Below are positions 38,502 through 48,340 of a DNA stretch of 64,000 nucleotides, piece by piece (the stretch's first letter is position 1; every line of letters starts with the position of its first letter). The notes under the pieces were generated by a model. That model saw nothing but the letters and a program-made list of their open reading frames with translations. It was not told where the DNA came from and ran no database searches. The stretch is from Hydrotalea sandarakina (GTDB lineage Bacteria > Bacteroidota > Bacteroidia > Chitinophagales > Chitinophagaceae), in contig NZ_QKZV01000001.1 of the NCBI RefSeq assembly GCF_003254115.1, positions 152,054 through 216,053 on the forward strand, read 5' to 3'. A program made the translations under genes and the position numbers.

Positions 38502-39212
38502 ATGTACAGGAAAATAACTGTTTTAAAAGTTGTTGCAGGATTAGTGCTGGTAGTAGGAACCAGTTGTAAAACCTTACGGAAAATTACCGCTCACGATAAT
38601 TCGTTGGCCAATGCTCAAAAAACCAGCAAAGCAGGTAATCCACAGTTTATAGATGGTATAGAAGTAACTCCCGGAAATGTGGTAAATACCCGGCATAAAA
38701 CCAATGCTTCTAAAATTAAAAATTTAAATACTGCTAATGAGGATACACGCAATTGGGTGAATATTGAAAAGGCCAATTGGTTACAGGTGAAGTATGCCAT
38801 TATTTTAGATGCTACTGTTGAAAAATTAACCGATATAGCATTGTTGCAAAAAATTGAAGAATGGTGGGGCACCAATTATTGTTTAGGGGGAAGTACCAAG
38901 AATTGTATTGATTGTTCTGCTTTAACTTTTATCATAATGCGTGATGTGTATGGCATTAACTTGCCACGTACAGCTCAGGAACAATATAATGTCAGCACCA
39001 AAATTCCCGATGATTCTTTAAAAGAAGGGGATTTGGTTTTCTTTCATACCGGCGGCAGAAGAAGTCGCCAAATTTCACATGTGGGTATATATGTGGCCAA
39101 TAATAAGTTTGTTAATGCTTCATCCAGTGGTGGTGTTACCATAAGCGATTTAAATGATCCATACTGGAAAAATGCTTACAGAGGAGCCGGAAGGGTTCGC
39201 CAAAATATGTAA
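38502..39212 (+). CDS. NlpC/P60 (C40) cysteine peptidase lipoprotein
   Basis: A 236-residue peptidoglycan hydrolase of the NlpC/P60 family. N-terminal signal with lipobox VVGTSC. The catalytic cysteine is C138 in NCIDCSALT; the histidine is H193 in ISHVGIYV, and the third polar residue lies in the following NNKFVNASSSGGV block. Cleaves stem-peptide bonds next to D-amino acids. ATG 38502 begins the signal peptide; the 25 open codons upstream are rejected. A weak TTATTTTG box ends 7 bases before this ATG. Confidence 0.9.
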   Translation: MYRKITVLKVVAGLVLVVGTSCKTLRKITAHDNSLANAQKTSKAGNPQFIDGIEVTPGNVVNTRHKTNASKIKNLNTANEDTRNWVNIEKANWLQVKYAIILDATVEKLTDIALLQKIEEWWGTNYCLGGSTKNCIDCSALTFIIMRDVYGINLPRTAQEQYNVSTKIPDDSLKEGDLVFFHTGGRRSRQISHVGIYVANNKFVNASSSGGVTISDLNDPYWKNAYRGAGRVRQNM

Positions 39213-39294
39213 GGCTTAAAGCTAATACATTAAAACCTATTTCTTTTAAAAATAGCCTAATTTTACCCCTTTTATTGAACTGTACTTTTTTATC

Positions 39295-41304
39295 ATGCAA
39301 AAAAATCTACTGTCGCGTTTACAACGTTGGATATTGGTATTAGCCATTACCTTTTTCATTATAATGACCGTTGCCCGTATTTTTACTTTTACATTATTTA
39401 ATACGGTAGCTTTTTCCTGGAGTTCATTTTTCAAAGTATTATGGCTGGGTTTTCGATTTGATGCTCGTGATGTAGGTATCATGGTTATTCTAATGCTACT
39501 TCTTGGTTTAATAAAGCCCCTTCATCCGTTTCGTTCTAAGTTGGGAAAAAAAATTGCTTTTATTATTTGGTTTATTGCAATCATTATATTGACCGTTTTT
39601 TACACTTTTGACTATGGCCACTTTGCTTACTTAGATGTTCGCTTAAACGCACAAGCTCTCGATTTTTTACACAATGCCCGCATTTCATTAGGAATGATGT
39701 GGCAAACCTATCATGTTATTTGGATTTTATTGGGAATGATTGTTTTTGTAGCCATTACTTTTTGGTGGGTGCGATTTACCTATCAACGAATAGCTTTAAC
39801 CGATGCACGGCATGAACCTTTTAAATTTAGAAGAACCCTTTTTTCAATTATATACTTCTTGGTTTTTGGTTTTGGCATATTTGGGAAATTTGAGCAATAC
39901 CCTTTACGTTGGAGTGATGCCTTTTCGTTAAACAGCGATTTTAATGCACAAGCATCCTTAAATCCTTTCCAAAGTTTTTTCAGCACCTTGGCATTTCGTC
40001 AATCAACCTACAATGAAGCATTGGCCAGAAAATATTATCCATTAATGGTGGAATATTTGGGCATTACGCAACCCGATTCCGTAAACTTAAATTATGTAAG
40101 GCATATTCCTGCCGATACCAGCTTACCCGGCACACACCCCAATATCATTCTCGTTATTTCAGAAAGTTTTAGTGCTTATAAAAGTTCTTTATTTGGTAAT
40201 CCACTCAACAGTACACCTTTTATTGATCAGTTGGCAGCAAAAAGTATATTTTTTGATCACATGTTTACGCCGGGTTTTGGTACTGCCCGGGGTGTATGGA
40301 CCACCATTACCGGTTTAACGGATGTTGAGCAAAACAAAACAGCCAGCCGTAATCCGCAAATTGTTGATCAGCAAACCATTATTAATTCTTTTAAAAATTA
40401 CGGGCATTATTATTTTATTGGGGGAAGTACCAGTTGGGCTAATATAAAAGGCTTGTTGGAAAATAATATTGACAGCCTTCATATTTACGAAGAGAAAGAT
40501 TATAACTACCCACGATTAGATGTTTGGGGAATTAGTGATCATAATTTGTTTACAGCCGCCAATAAAGTGTTAGCAGAACAAACCCGTCCTTTTTTTGCGG
40601 TAATTCAAACAGCAGATAACCATCGGCCTTATTCTATTGCGACAGAAGATTTAAAGCAGTTTAAAAAAATTACCTTACCCAATGATTCATTGTTGAAATA
40701 TGGGTTCACTTCAAACGATGAATACAATGCTTTTCGCTATTTTGATTATAATGTGCAGCATTTTATTGAAACCATTCAAAAAGAACCTTATTTCAATAAT
40801 ACTATTATTGCCTTTGTTGGCGACCACGGTTTAGTGGGCAATGCAGAGGCTTTATTTCCCAAAGCATATACCAGCCAAGGTTTAACGAAGAATCATGTAC
40901 CCTTTATAATATATGCGCCCAAATTGGTTAAGCCCGCAAAGCATACCATGTTAGCATCACAGGTTGACGTGCTGCCTATTTTAGCAGGCTTAGCTAATAT
41001 TCCTTACACCAATACCGGTATGGGCCGTGATTTATTGCATGTAAAAGATACCAGTCAAAATATGGCTTTTATTTTTGAAGGTGAACAGCAGGAGCTGGGC
41101 TTATTGCAACACCAATATTTTGTTACACAACCAATTGCAAAACCGGAAAAAATTAAAATATTTTCGATGATTGATAATGCACCGGTTCCTCATAACGCGC
41201 AAACTGACTCTTTGCAAAAAAGTATGCAAACATGGATGCAGGCCATATACGAAACCACCCGCTATATTACGCATCACAACAAAAAGAAAGTTAGCGGAAA
41301 ATAA
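39295..41304 (+). CDS. LTA-synthase-like sulfatase-family membrane protein
   Basis: A 669-residue inner-membrane protein with about five hydrophobic segments in residues 1-200 and a periplasmic alkaline-phosphatase-superfamily domain after about 275. NIILVISESFSAY carries the first metal-binding acidic residue, GFGTARGVWTT the probable nucleophile Thr, and FVGDHGLVGNAE the later metal Asp-His pair. Relatives transfer phosphoglycerol or phosphoethanolamine onto envelope glycans. In a Gram-negative the product is not lipoteichoic acid; an envelope phospho-substitution is likely. Single gene followed by a strong hairpin. Confidence 0.8.
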   Translation: MQKNLLSRLQRWILVLAITFFIIMTVARIFTFTLFNTVAFSWSSFFKVLWLGFRFDARDVGIMVILMLLLGLIKPLHPFRSKLGKKIAFIIWFIAIIILTVFYTFDYGHFAYLDVRLNAQALDFLHNARISLGMMWQTYHVIWILLGMIVFVAITFWWVRFTYQRIALTDARHEPFKFRRTLFSIIYFLVFGFGIFGKFEQYPLRWSDAFSLNSDFNAQASLNPFQSFFSTLAFRQSTYNEALARKYYPLMVEYLGITQPDSVNLNYVRHIPADTSLPGTHPNIILVISESFSAYKSSLFGNPLNSTPFIDQLAAKSIFFDHMFTPGFGTARGVWTTITGLTDVEQNKTASRNPQIVDQQTIINSFKNYGHYYFIGGSTSWANIKGLLENNIDSLHIYEEKDYNYPRLDVWGISDHNLFTAANKVLAEQTRPFFAVIQTADNHRPYSIATEDLKQFKKITLPNDSLLKYGFTSNDEYNAFRYFDYNVQHFIETIQKEPYFNNTIIAFVGDHGLVGNAEALFPKAYTSQGLTKNHVPFIIYAPKLVKPAKHTMLASQVDVLPILAGLANIPYTNTGMGRDLLHVKDTSQNMAFIFEGEQQELGLLQHQYFVTQPIAKPEKIKIFSMIDNAPVPHNAQTDSLQKSMQTWMQAIYETTRYITHHNKKKVSGK

Positions 41305-41338
41305 AAGCACATATAATGCAAAAAATATTATAAGCAAT

Positions 41339-41371
41339 AAAAAAACTCCTGAGTATATCAGGAGTTTTTTT
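41339..41371. terminator. Bidirectional terminator between the LTA-like gene and tRNA-Ser
   Basis: Stem ACTCCTGA/TCAGGAGT (with flanking A and T runs extending the pairing) and loop GTATA; T run on the plus strand, A run 5', so it can end transcription from both sides. Confidence 0.85.
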
Positions 41372-41380
41372 GTGTGGGGG

Positions 41381-41465
41381 CGGAGAGAGAGGGATTCGAA
41401 CCCCCGGACCTGTTACAGTCAACGGTTTTCAAGACCGCCGCATTAAACCGCTCTGCCATCTCTCC
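41381..41465 (-). tRNA. tRNA-Ser (anticodon TGA)
   Basis: On the minus strand the acceptor stem is GGAGAGA/TCTCTCC with G discriminator, the anticodon loop CTTGAAA (anticodon TGA), a long variable arm as class II tRNAs have, and the T arm GGGGGTTCGAATCCCTC. No encoded CCA. Confidence 0.97.
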
Positions 41466-41529
41466 GGGTGCAAAATAAAGGCGTGACGAATTATCTTCCA
41501 AAAAAAATTACTTTTTCAGTGTGTTTAAT

Positions 41530-41561
41530 TTTGTTTATGTGCATTTAAAATTGTATTTTTC
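41530..41561 (+). promoter_or_regulatory. Putative promoter of the CBS gene
   Basis: TTTTG (ending 41533), 20 bases, TATTTTTC (41554-41561, 7 of 8). An overlapping TAATTTTG at 41526-41533 could instead be the -7 box of a start further upstream. Confidence 0.45.
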
Positions 41562-41595
41562 ATTGAACATTAACCACTATAAAACTGCTTAGGCC

Positions 41596-42033
41596 ATGAA
41601 AAAAGTAAAAGACATTTTAAACAGAAAAGGCAACAATATTATTGGTGTGCCTGCTCAAACACTTGTTTTTGATGCACTCAAATTAATGGCCGATAAAAAT
41701 ATTGGCTCTGTAGTTGTTTGGAATGAACATCAACATTACATTGGCCTGCTTACCGAACGCGATTATGCTCGTAAAGTAATATTAATGGGTAAACACTCTG
41801 AAGCAACTACTGTTGCTGAAATTATGAGTACCGGGCTTCCACACATTACACCTGAAACTTCTATTGAAAGTTGTATGCATATGATGAGTGATAACAATAT
41901 TCGTTATTTACCCGTTTTTGATGCAACCGATAAACTTTGCGGCATTGTTTCCATTAACGACGTAATCTATGAAACCATTCACGATCAAAAAGAAACAATT
42001 GAGCAATTACACAGCTACATTCAATCTGCTTAG
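41596..42033 (+). CDS. CBS-domain protein
   Basis: A 145-residue protein made only of a CBS pair: residues about 8-62 (IGSVVVWNEHQHYIGLLTERDYARKV) and about 72-130 (IRYLPVFDATDKLCGIVSINDVI). CBS pairs bind adenine nucleotides and usually sense energy state. With no catalytic domain, its partner is unknown; it lies before an ABC exporter but that gene has its own promoter. Confidence 0.85.
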   Translation: MKKVKDILNRKGNNIIGVPAQTLVFDALKLMADKNIGSVVVWNEHQHYIGLLTERDYARKVILMGKHSEATTVAEIMSTGLPHITPETSIESCMHMMSDNNIRYLPVFDATDKLCGIVSINDVIYETIHDQKETIEQLHSYIQSA

Positions 42034-42068
42034 TTCAACAAGCTAATCTTAACACCATTGCCTTTTTG

Positions 42069-42076
42069 TATCTTTG
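42069..42076 (+). promoter_or_regulatory. ABC exporter -7 box, predicted leaderless
   Basis: TATCTTTG, a full TAnnTTTG match, 6 bases before the ATG at 42083. Transcription from 6-7 bases after the box would begin on the start codon. No good TTG at -33. Confidence 0.55.
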
Positions 42077-42082
42077 CCGCTC

Positions 42083-43933
42083 ATGAAACATTTAGCGGTA
42101 ATTAATAAGTATTTCTGGAAATACAAAACCCGGTTTTTGCTGGGTATTTTGTTCATTGTTTTATCCAACTATTTTCGAATTCTGGCACCACAGGTTTCCG
42201 GCTATGTGGTTGACCAGGCCGAACAACTTATTCGCCAACAGACTGCCGCTAATACTGCAACCGAAAACAAAAGAATTGCAAACTACGATTACTTGGTACA
42301 GCAATTCATACATGTTATACAAACACATAAAAACAGCATTACCACCAATATTTTAATTAGTGCTGTTATTTTGTTTTTATTGGCATTAATAGGCGGCTTT
42401 TTCATGTTTTTAATGCGGCAAACCATTATCGTAATGAGTCGCCACATTGAATACGATCAGAAGAATGAAATATTTACACATTACCAACAGTTAGATGCCG
42501 CATTTTACAAAACCCACAGTACCGGCGATTTAATGAACCGAATTACTGAAGATGTTAGCAGGGTGCGTATGTATGTAGGCCCTGCAGTAATGTACTTTAT
42601 TAACTTGGCTGCAACTATTGGCTTTTGTTTGTTTTTTATGTTTAAAACAAACTGGCATTTAACCTTATATGTTTTATCGCCCTTGCCCATTTTAGCGGTT
42701 ACCATTTATTACGTTAATACAATCATTAACCGTAAAAGCGAAAAAATTCAAGCATTATTATCCGATTTAACTACTGCTGCGCAGGAATCTTATTCCGGTA
42801 TTCGAGTTATTAAATCATTTGTGCAGGAAAAATCAATGTTGCAATTTTTTAATGACAATAGTGAAGACTATAAAAAAAATGCCATTGGTTTGGCTAGGGT
42901 TGAAGCTATTTACTTTCCTTCAATGACGCTGTTAATCGGTATTAGTACCTTACTAACCATTGCCATTGGCGGATGGTATTTAATTCATCAACAATACAAT
43001 GTAAGTGCAGGCACTATTTTAGAGTTTGTTATTTATATTAATATGTTAACCTTTCCGGTAAGTGCCATAGGATGGACAGCTAGTATGATACAAAGAGCAG
43101 CAGCTTCACAAAAACGAATTAATGAATTTTTGCATACAGAACCGGCTATTAAAGATCATCCCAATGTTAAACCGGGGCATGTTTCGGGCGATATTCATTT
43201 TCAAAACGTAAGTTTCACCTATCCTAATACCGGCATTAAAGCATTAAGTCATTTTAATTTATCAATTAAAGCCGGCGAAAAAGTGTTGTTATTGGGAAGA
43301 ACGGGCAGTGGAAAATCAACCATTGCACAATTAATGTTGCACTTTTATAATCCCGATGAAGGTAATATTACCATTGGCGGGGTGAATGTGCAGGATATTC
43401 CTTTAAAAACATTGCGTACCGAAATCAGTTATATTCCGCAAGATGTGTTTTTGTTCAGCGATACCATTGCAAACAATATTGCATTTGGGCAACAAGGCAG
43501 CATTGATAGGAATTTAGTAGAAGAAGCTGCCAAAAATGCCAGCGTACATAATGAAATTATGCGGTTTGAAAAACAATATGATACCATGGTGGGTGAACGC
43601 GGTGTAACCTTAAGCGGTGGACAAAAACAACGTATTTCAATTGCCCGGGCATTAATTAAACAACCTGAAATTATTGTGTTTGATGATTGTTTAAGCGCTG
43701 TTGATGCTAAAACCGAAAATGAAATTGTAACCAATTTATATCGGTTCTTAAAAGATAAAACAGGGATTATTATTACTCACCGTATCTTTTCCACTTTTCG
43801 ATTTGATAAAATTGTGGTATTGGAAGATGGGGTTATTACTGAAGAAGGTACCCATGAAAGCCTGCTGCAGCACAACGGGTATTACGCAGAACTTTACAGA
43901 ATACAAGTTTTAGAAAAAATGCAACAAGCTTAA
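42083..43933 (+). CDS. ABC exporter, fused membrane and ATPase domains (MdlA/MdlB-like)
   Basis: A 616-residue half-transporter: six-helix ABC_membrane domain (about 15-330) and nucleotide-binding domain (about 360-610). Walker A is GRTGSGKST (405-413), signature LSGGQKQR, Walker B IIVFDDCLSAVD. The residue after the Walker B Asp is Asp, not the usual Glu, as in MdlA-type exporters; this often marks the weaker site of a heterodimer, yet no partner is adjacent. Start ATG 42083; the TTG 42074 overlaps the -7 box and is rejected. Substrate unknown (lipid, peptide or drug). Confidence 0.9.
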   Translation: MKHLAVINKYFWKYKTRFLLGILFIVLSNYFRILAPQVSGYVVDQAEQLIRQQTAANTATENKRIANYDYLVQQFIHVIQTHKNSITTNILISAVILFLLALIGGFFMFLMRQTIIVMSRHIEYDQKNEIFTHYQQLDAAFYKTHSTGDLMNRITEDVSRVRMYVGPAVMYFINLAATIGFCLFFMFKTNWHLTLYVLSPLPILAVTIYYVNTIINRKSEKIQALLSDLTTAAQESYSGIRVIKSFVQEKSMLQFFNDNSEDYKKNAIGLARVEAIYFPSMTLLIGISTLLTIAIGGWYLIHQQYNVSAGTILEFVIYINMLTFPVSAIGWTASMIQRAAASQKRINEFLHTEPAIKDHPNVKPGHVSGDIHFQNVSFTYPNTGIKALSHFNLSIKAGEKVLLLGRTGSGKSTIAQLMLHFYNPDEGNITIGGVNVQDIPLKTLRTEISYIPQDVFLFSDTIANNIAFGQQGSIDRNLVEEAAKNASVHNEIMRFEKQYDTMVGERGVTLSGGQKQRISIARALIKQPEIIVFDDCLSAVDAKTENEIVTNLYRFLKDKTGIIITHRIFSTFRFDKIVVLEDGVITEEGTHESLLQHNGYYAELYRIQVLEKMQQA

Positions 43934-43958
43934 TCGTAAAAAGCTTTTAACCATAAAT

Positions 43959-43988
43959 TTTGGTAATTCGTAAACAATACTATATTTG
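43959..43988 (+). promoter_or_regulatory. DUF3276 promoter
   Basis: TTTG (43959-43962), 18 bases, TATATTTG (43981-43988, full match); leader of about 32 bases. Confidence 0.6.
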
Positions 43989-44026
43989 CCTGCACAATTC
44001 ATTCAGTAACCAAAATCTTTACAACT

Positions 44027-44467
44027 GTGGCGTACGAGAATAACGAAAAAAAAATGGAAAGCGTTTATAGCAAACGTATTAGAGCCGGAAAAAGAAGAAC
44101 CTATTTTTTTGATGTAAGAGCCACCAAAGGCAACGATTACTATTTAACCATTACGGAAAGTCGCAAACGTTTTGATGACAATGGTTATGACAGACACAAA
44201 ATCTTTTTGTACAAAGAAGACTTCAATAAATTTATAAAAGCACTTAACGAAGCCGTTGATTTTGTGAAAACTGATTTAATGCCTGATTTTGACTTCGATG
44301 CATTTAATCATGAATATCCTGAAGGTGATGGATATGAGGCAACCGAACAAAGTACTTTTGTCGGTGTAAGTTCAAATGAGCAAGGCAACACCATTGAAAT
44401 TATTACAAGCGAAACCAATGTTACTTCTTTAAACAATGATAGTGCGGAAGAAGTAGATAAGTGGTAA
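44027..44467 (+). CDS. DUF3276 family PUR-alpha-like protein
   Basis: A 146-residue member of the Bacteroidota DUF3276 family. The core GKRRTYFFDVRATKGNDYYLTITESRKR and KIFLYKEDFNKFIKALNEAVDFV form the PUR-repeat fold (strands then helix) that in relatives binds single-stranded nucleic acid; the C-terminal ~50 residues are acidic and low complexity. Start GTG 44027 gives MAYENNEKK; ATG 44054 is the alternative. Single gene with its own promoter and terminator, as expected of an abundant small protein. Confidence 0.85.
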   Translation: MAYENNEKKMESVYSKRIRAGKRRTYFFDVRATKGNDYYLTITESRKRFDDNGYDRHKIFLYKEDFNKFIKALNEAVDFVKTDLMPDFDFDAFNHEYPEGDGYEATEQSTFVGVSSNEQGNTIEIITSETNVTSLNNDSAEEVDKW

Positions 44468-44486
44468 ATTATTCTATTACATAAGT

Positions 44487-44528
44487 AACCTTACTTTTGG
44501 GTAATTAGCCTTAAAGTAAGGTTTTTTT
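44487..44528 (+). terminator. Rho-independent terminator after DUF3276
   Basis: Perfect 11-bp stem AACCTTACTTT (44487-44497)/AAAGTAAGGTT (44513-44523) followed by a T run. Confidence 0.9.
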
Positions 44529-44662
44529 TATGTAAAACAGCCAACAAAAGGGCAAAAAATTACTTTTCCTCATTTTCTTGCCAGTTCTCCACAAAATATA
44601 AAAACACATACATTTTTAGATGTTTTTAGCTATGTTCGCAGGTACTAAAAAATTATAGTGCT

Positions 44663-47600
44663 GTGCGATTAAAGTCATTAGAAATTAAAGGTTTCAAAAG
44701 TTTTGCCGACAAAACAGTGGTTAATTTTGATGAAGGTATTACCGGCATCATTGGGCCCAATGGCTGTGGAAAAAGTAATATTATTGATAGTATCCGTTGG
44801 GTAATTGGCGAACAAAAAATATCATCGCTGCGAAGCGAAAATTTAGAAGCATTGGTATTTAATGGTTCTAAAACAAGAAGTCCCAGTGGACTTGCTGAAG
44901 TTAGCCTAACCTTTGAAAATACCCGCAATTTATTACCTACCGAGTTTAGTACAGTAACCATTACACGCCGTTTTTACAAGAATGGGGATAGTGAATACCG
45001 TTTAAATGATGTAGCCTGTCGTTTAAAAGACATTCATAACCTGTTTTTAGATACAGGTGTTAGTACCGATAGTTATGCCATTATTGAATTGGGCATGGTT
45101 GACGATATTATTAACGACAAGGAAAATAGCCGTCGCAGAATGTTAGAACAGGCTGCCGGTATTACCATTTACAAAACCAGGAAAAAAGAAGCTAAATCAA
45201 AATTAGATGCTACCGAGCAAGATTTAGCCCGTATTGAAGATTTGTTATTTGAAATTCATAACCAGTTAAAATCATTAGAAAGCCAGGCCAAAAAAGCAGA
45301 AAAGTTCTATGAAATAAAGAAAGAATATAAACTGATTGCCGTTGAATTGGCTAAAGCTTCATTAGAAGGGTTTAATTTAACCTATAAAGAACTAAACGAG
45401 CAACAGGAAATTGAAACCGATAAAAAAATTAGGTTAGAAGCAGAAATTGCGGGCATGGAAGCTGAACTGGAACAGGAAAAAGTTGGTTTTGTTGAGAAAG
45501 AAAGGGCCTTGCAAAGCATGCAATATCAGTTTAATGAACTGGTACAAAAACTAAGAACAAAAGAAAGCGATAAAAATCTGGCAGCTCAGAAACTGGTGTT
45601 TTTAAAAGAAAAAGAAACCGGTTTAAAACAATTTTTACAAAATGCCGAAGGCCAACTGAAGGGCATTGACGAATCATTGGTGTTTAGCCGCAGCCAAATA
45701 AAAGATGAAGAAAATAAGCTGGCCGAAATGCAAGCCGGTTTAACCAATTTAAAATTTGAGGTAGAACAGAAAAGACAGATTTTTGATGAAAAGCGTGCCG
45801 GTGTTGATCAATTAAGGCAGCAATATCAACAAATACAACGTTCACAGTTTGATGCAGAGAAAAAAGTTGCTGTTGCCGATACTTCTATTCAAAATTTGCA
45901 GCGTTCGCAAATACAATTACAAACGGAGCAACAAAACCGCGAATTGCAATTACAGCAATTAACCGTTGAATTGGCTGAGAAAGAAAATAACTTAGCCAAT
46001 AAGCGTTTGCAATTGCAGGAAATGCAAGAACAACACGAAAAAACCAAACAGCAAATACTGGAAACCCAACAGGAATTAGAAGTTTTGCGCAATCAGTTGG
46101 CAGAGGAAAGCCGTAAGTTAGATGCTCGTAAAAATGAATACAACCTGCTGAAAAGTTTGATTGATTCAATGGAAGGCTACCCGGAAAGTATTAAATTTTT
46201 GAGCAAAAATGCTGAATGGAATCATTCGGCACCTATATTATCAGACATTATTTATGTGCAGGAAGAATACAGGGCAGCAGTGGAAAACGTTTTAGAGCCT
46301 TACTTAAATTATTTCGTTGTAAACAATTTAGAAGAAGGTTTACAAGCCGTAAACTTATTGCACCGGCATAATAAAGGCAAAGCCAACTTTTTTATGTTAG
46401 ATAAGTTTCGGAATTTTCAAACCAATGTTGCTCAACCGGCTCAAACCATTGCAGCTATGGATATTATTGAGGTGGATGAGCAATACAAAGCCTTGGCAAC
46501 CTACTTATTGGGTAATGTGTTTATTGCTGAATCTGAAAATGTATTAGAGCAGGCTTTGAATGCAGAGGCTATTATCTTGGAAAAATCTGGTAAAATAGTG
46601 AAAGGGAAATACACCTTAACCGGTGGAAGTGTGGGACTATTTGAAGGTAAAAAAATTGGTCGTGCAAAAAACTTAGAAAAGCTGGAAGAAGAAATTCAAG
46701 CACAGGAAGCTGTGGTTAATTTGTTGAAAGCTGATATTCAACATAACCATGAAAAAGTGGTTGGATTTAATCAACAACTGAAAGAACAAACGATACGCAG
46801 CACTGAAAATGAAATTAATCAGCTCATTAATCAAGTGTTTGCAACAAAAAATAAAATTGAAAATTTAAACAACTCACAGCAACAAACCACTCAACGTTTA
46901 GATGACATTGAGCAACGCATGCAAGATGAGCAAGATAGCATTGCTACAACACGCCAAAACTTAGCAGAATTAAATGAGCAACTAAAGGCTTTAGGCAACG
47001 AAATGGCAATTATTGAGCAAGACTACCAGTTAGCTGAACAAGACTATAATGTTGCTACCGCGCAGTTTAACGATTTTAATTTGCAAATAACCCGTCAACA
47101 AAGCAAAATAAATGCTATTAAGCAGGAATTGCAGTTTAAAGAAAATCAGTTAAACGATTTGCAAAAACAAATTACCAACAATGCACAACAATTAACTGAA
47201 GCCACTGCACAAATTGAAGAAGGCAAGTTGGCGGTTACAAGCATTGAAGAAGAGTTGCTTGAGTTAATGAAACAAAAGGAACAAGAAGAGCGTCAATTAA
47301 ATGAAGCTGATCAGGCTTATTACAATATACGCAACATACTGCAGGAAAAAGAATCAGTGGTTCGCCAAAAGAATAAACAACGTGAAATGGCCGAACACCT
47401 GCTGAATGAAATAAAAGATAAGCTAAACGAATTGAAATTGCAGTTGGCGGGAATGAAGGAACGTTTAAATGTGGAGTTTAAAATTAATTTAGAAGAAATT
47501 TTAGAACAACCGCGTACAACCGAGCTAACCTTGGAAGAGTTGCAAACTACCAGTGAAAGAATGCGTAAGCGTTTGGAAAACATTGGTGAAGTAAACCCCA

Positions 47601-48187
47601 CTGCTATTGAAGCTTATCAGGAAATGAAGAAGCGCTACGAATTTATTGTAGAGCAGAAGAATGATTTAGTGCAGGCAAAAGAAAGTTTGTTACAAACTAT
47701 TCAGGAAGTGGAAACCACTGCCAATCAACAATTTTTGGAAACTTTCAATAGAGTACGCGATAATTTTCAAAAGGTATTTAAATCATTATTTTCCGACGAA
47801 GATACCTGCGACATGATTTTGGAAAATCCGGAAAACCTGGCAGAAAGTGGTATTGAAATCATGGCAAAGCCACGTGGTAAACGCCCTTCGTCAATTACAC
47901 AGTTAAGTGGTGGTGAAAAAACGTTAATTGCCACAGCATTATTATTCGCTATTTATTTAATTAAACCGGCACCTTTCTGTATTATGGATGAGGTGGATGC
48001 GCCTTTAGATGATGCGAATGTGACTAAGTTTACGCAAATGATTAAACAGTTTAGTGGCAATTCACAATTCATTTTAATTACCCACAACAAACAAACCATG
48101 AGTGCTGTTGATGTAATTTATGGTGTAACCATGCAAGAGCCGGGGGTGAGTAAATTAGTGCCCGTAGACTTTAGAAGTTTAAATTAA
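44663..48187 (+). CDS. smc: Chromosome segregation protein SMC
   Basis: 1174 residues in the SMC order: N-terminal ATPase half with Walker A GPNGCGKSN (31-39), first coiled coil (about 165-500), hinge (about 510-660, YPESIKFLSKNAEW to LTGGSVGL), second coiled coil (about 670-1010), C-terminal half with LSGGEKTLIATALLF and Walker B CIMDEVDAPLDDANV. Start is GTG 44663, giving the canonical MRLKSLEIKGFKSFADKT. A TATGTTCG box (44631-44638) precedes it. Organises and segregates DNA with ScpA/ScpB, which are not in the window. Confidence 0.97.
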   Translation: MRLKSLEIKGFKSFADKTVVNFDEGITGIIGPNGCGKSNIIDSIRWVIGEQKISSLRSENLEALVFNGSKTRSPSGLAEVSLTFENTRNLLPTEFSTVTITRRFYKNGDSEYRLNDVACRLKDIHNLFLDTGVSTDSYAIIELGMVDDIINDKENSRRRMLEQAAGITIYKTRKKEAKSKLDATEQDLARIEDLLFEIHNQLKSLESQAKKAEKFYEIKKEYKLIAVELAKASLEGFNLTYKELNEQQEIETDKKIRLEAEIAGMEAELEQEKVGFVEKERALQSMQYQFNELVQKLRTKESDKNLAAQKLVFLKEKETGLKQFLQNAEGQLKGIDESLVFSRSQIKDEENKLAEMQAGLTNLKFEVEQKRQIFDEKRAGVDQLRQQYQQIQRSQFDAEKKVAVADTSIQNLQRSQIQLQTEQQNRELQLQQLTVELAEKENNLANKRLQLQEMQEQHEKTKQQILETQQELEVLRNQLAEESRKLDARKNEYNLLKSLIDSMEGYPESIKFLSKNAEWNHSAPILSDIIYVQEEYRAAVENVLEPYLNYFVVNNLEEGLQAVNLLHRHNKGKANFFMLDKFRNFQTNVAQPAQTIAAMDIIEVDEQYKALATYLLGNVFIAESENVLEQALNAEAIILEKSGKIVKGKYTLTGGSVGLFEGKKIGRAKNLEKLEEEIQAQEAVVNLLKADIQHNHEKVVGFNQQLKEQTIRSTENEINQLINQVFATKNKIENLNNSQQQTTQRLDDIEQRMQDEQDSIATTRQNLAELNEQLKALGNEMAIIEQDYQLAEQDYNVATAQFNDFNLQITRQQSKINAIKQELQFKENQLNDLQKQITNNAQQLTEATAQIEEGKLAVTSIEEELLELMKQKEQEERQLNEADQAYYNIRNILQEKESVVRQKNKQREMAEHLLNEIKDKLNELKLQLAGMKERLNVEFKINLEEILEQPRTTELTLEELQTTSERMRKRLENIGEVNPTAIEAYQEMKKRYEFIVEQKNDLVQAKESLLQTIQEVETTANQQFLETFNRVRDNFQKVFKSLFSDEDTCDMILENPENLAESGIEIMAKPRGKRPSSITQLSGGEKTLIATALLFAIYLIKPAPFCIMDEVDAPLDDANVTKFTQMIKQFSGNSQFILITHNKQTMSAVDVIYGVTMQEPGVSKLVPVDFRSLN

Positions 48188-48210
48188 AGTATTTAATCAT
48201 CCATATTGAT

Positions 48211-48243
48211 AAAGCCGCTTTTAACAAATTGCGGCTTTTTTTA
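48211..48243 (+). terminator. Rho-independent terminator after smc
   Basis: Stem AAAGCCGC/GCGGCTTT with a 12-base loop and a following T run. Confidence 0.9.
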
Positions 48244-48276
48244 TTGTTAGGTGGCATGGTATAAATTGTAAATTTG
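48244..48276 (+). promoter_or_regulatory. Promoter of the Smr-domain gene
   Basis: TTG (48244-48246), 22 bases, TAAATTTG (48269-48276, full match), immediately behind the smc terminator. Confidence 0.6.
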
Positions 48277-48340
48277 TGATTGCTATTTATTAAATGAATT
48301 TGGCCTTATATAAGGCAAGCATGTTTAAAATTTAAATGTA

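Noticed and set aside
44653..44961. Minus-strand frame over the start of smc
   Set aside because: Shadow of the highly conserved SMC Walker A region.
45885..46169. Cys/Ser-rich minus-strand frames within smc
   Set aside because: Produced by the reverse complement of Gln/Glu/Leu-rich coiled-coil codons.
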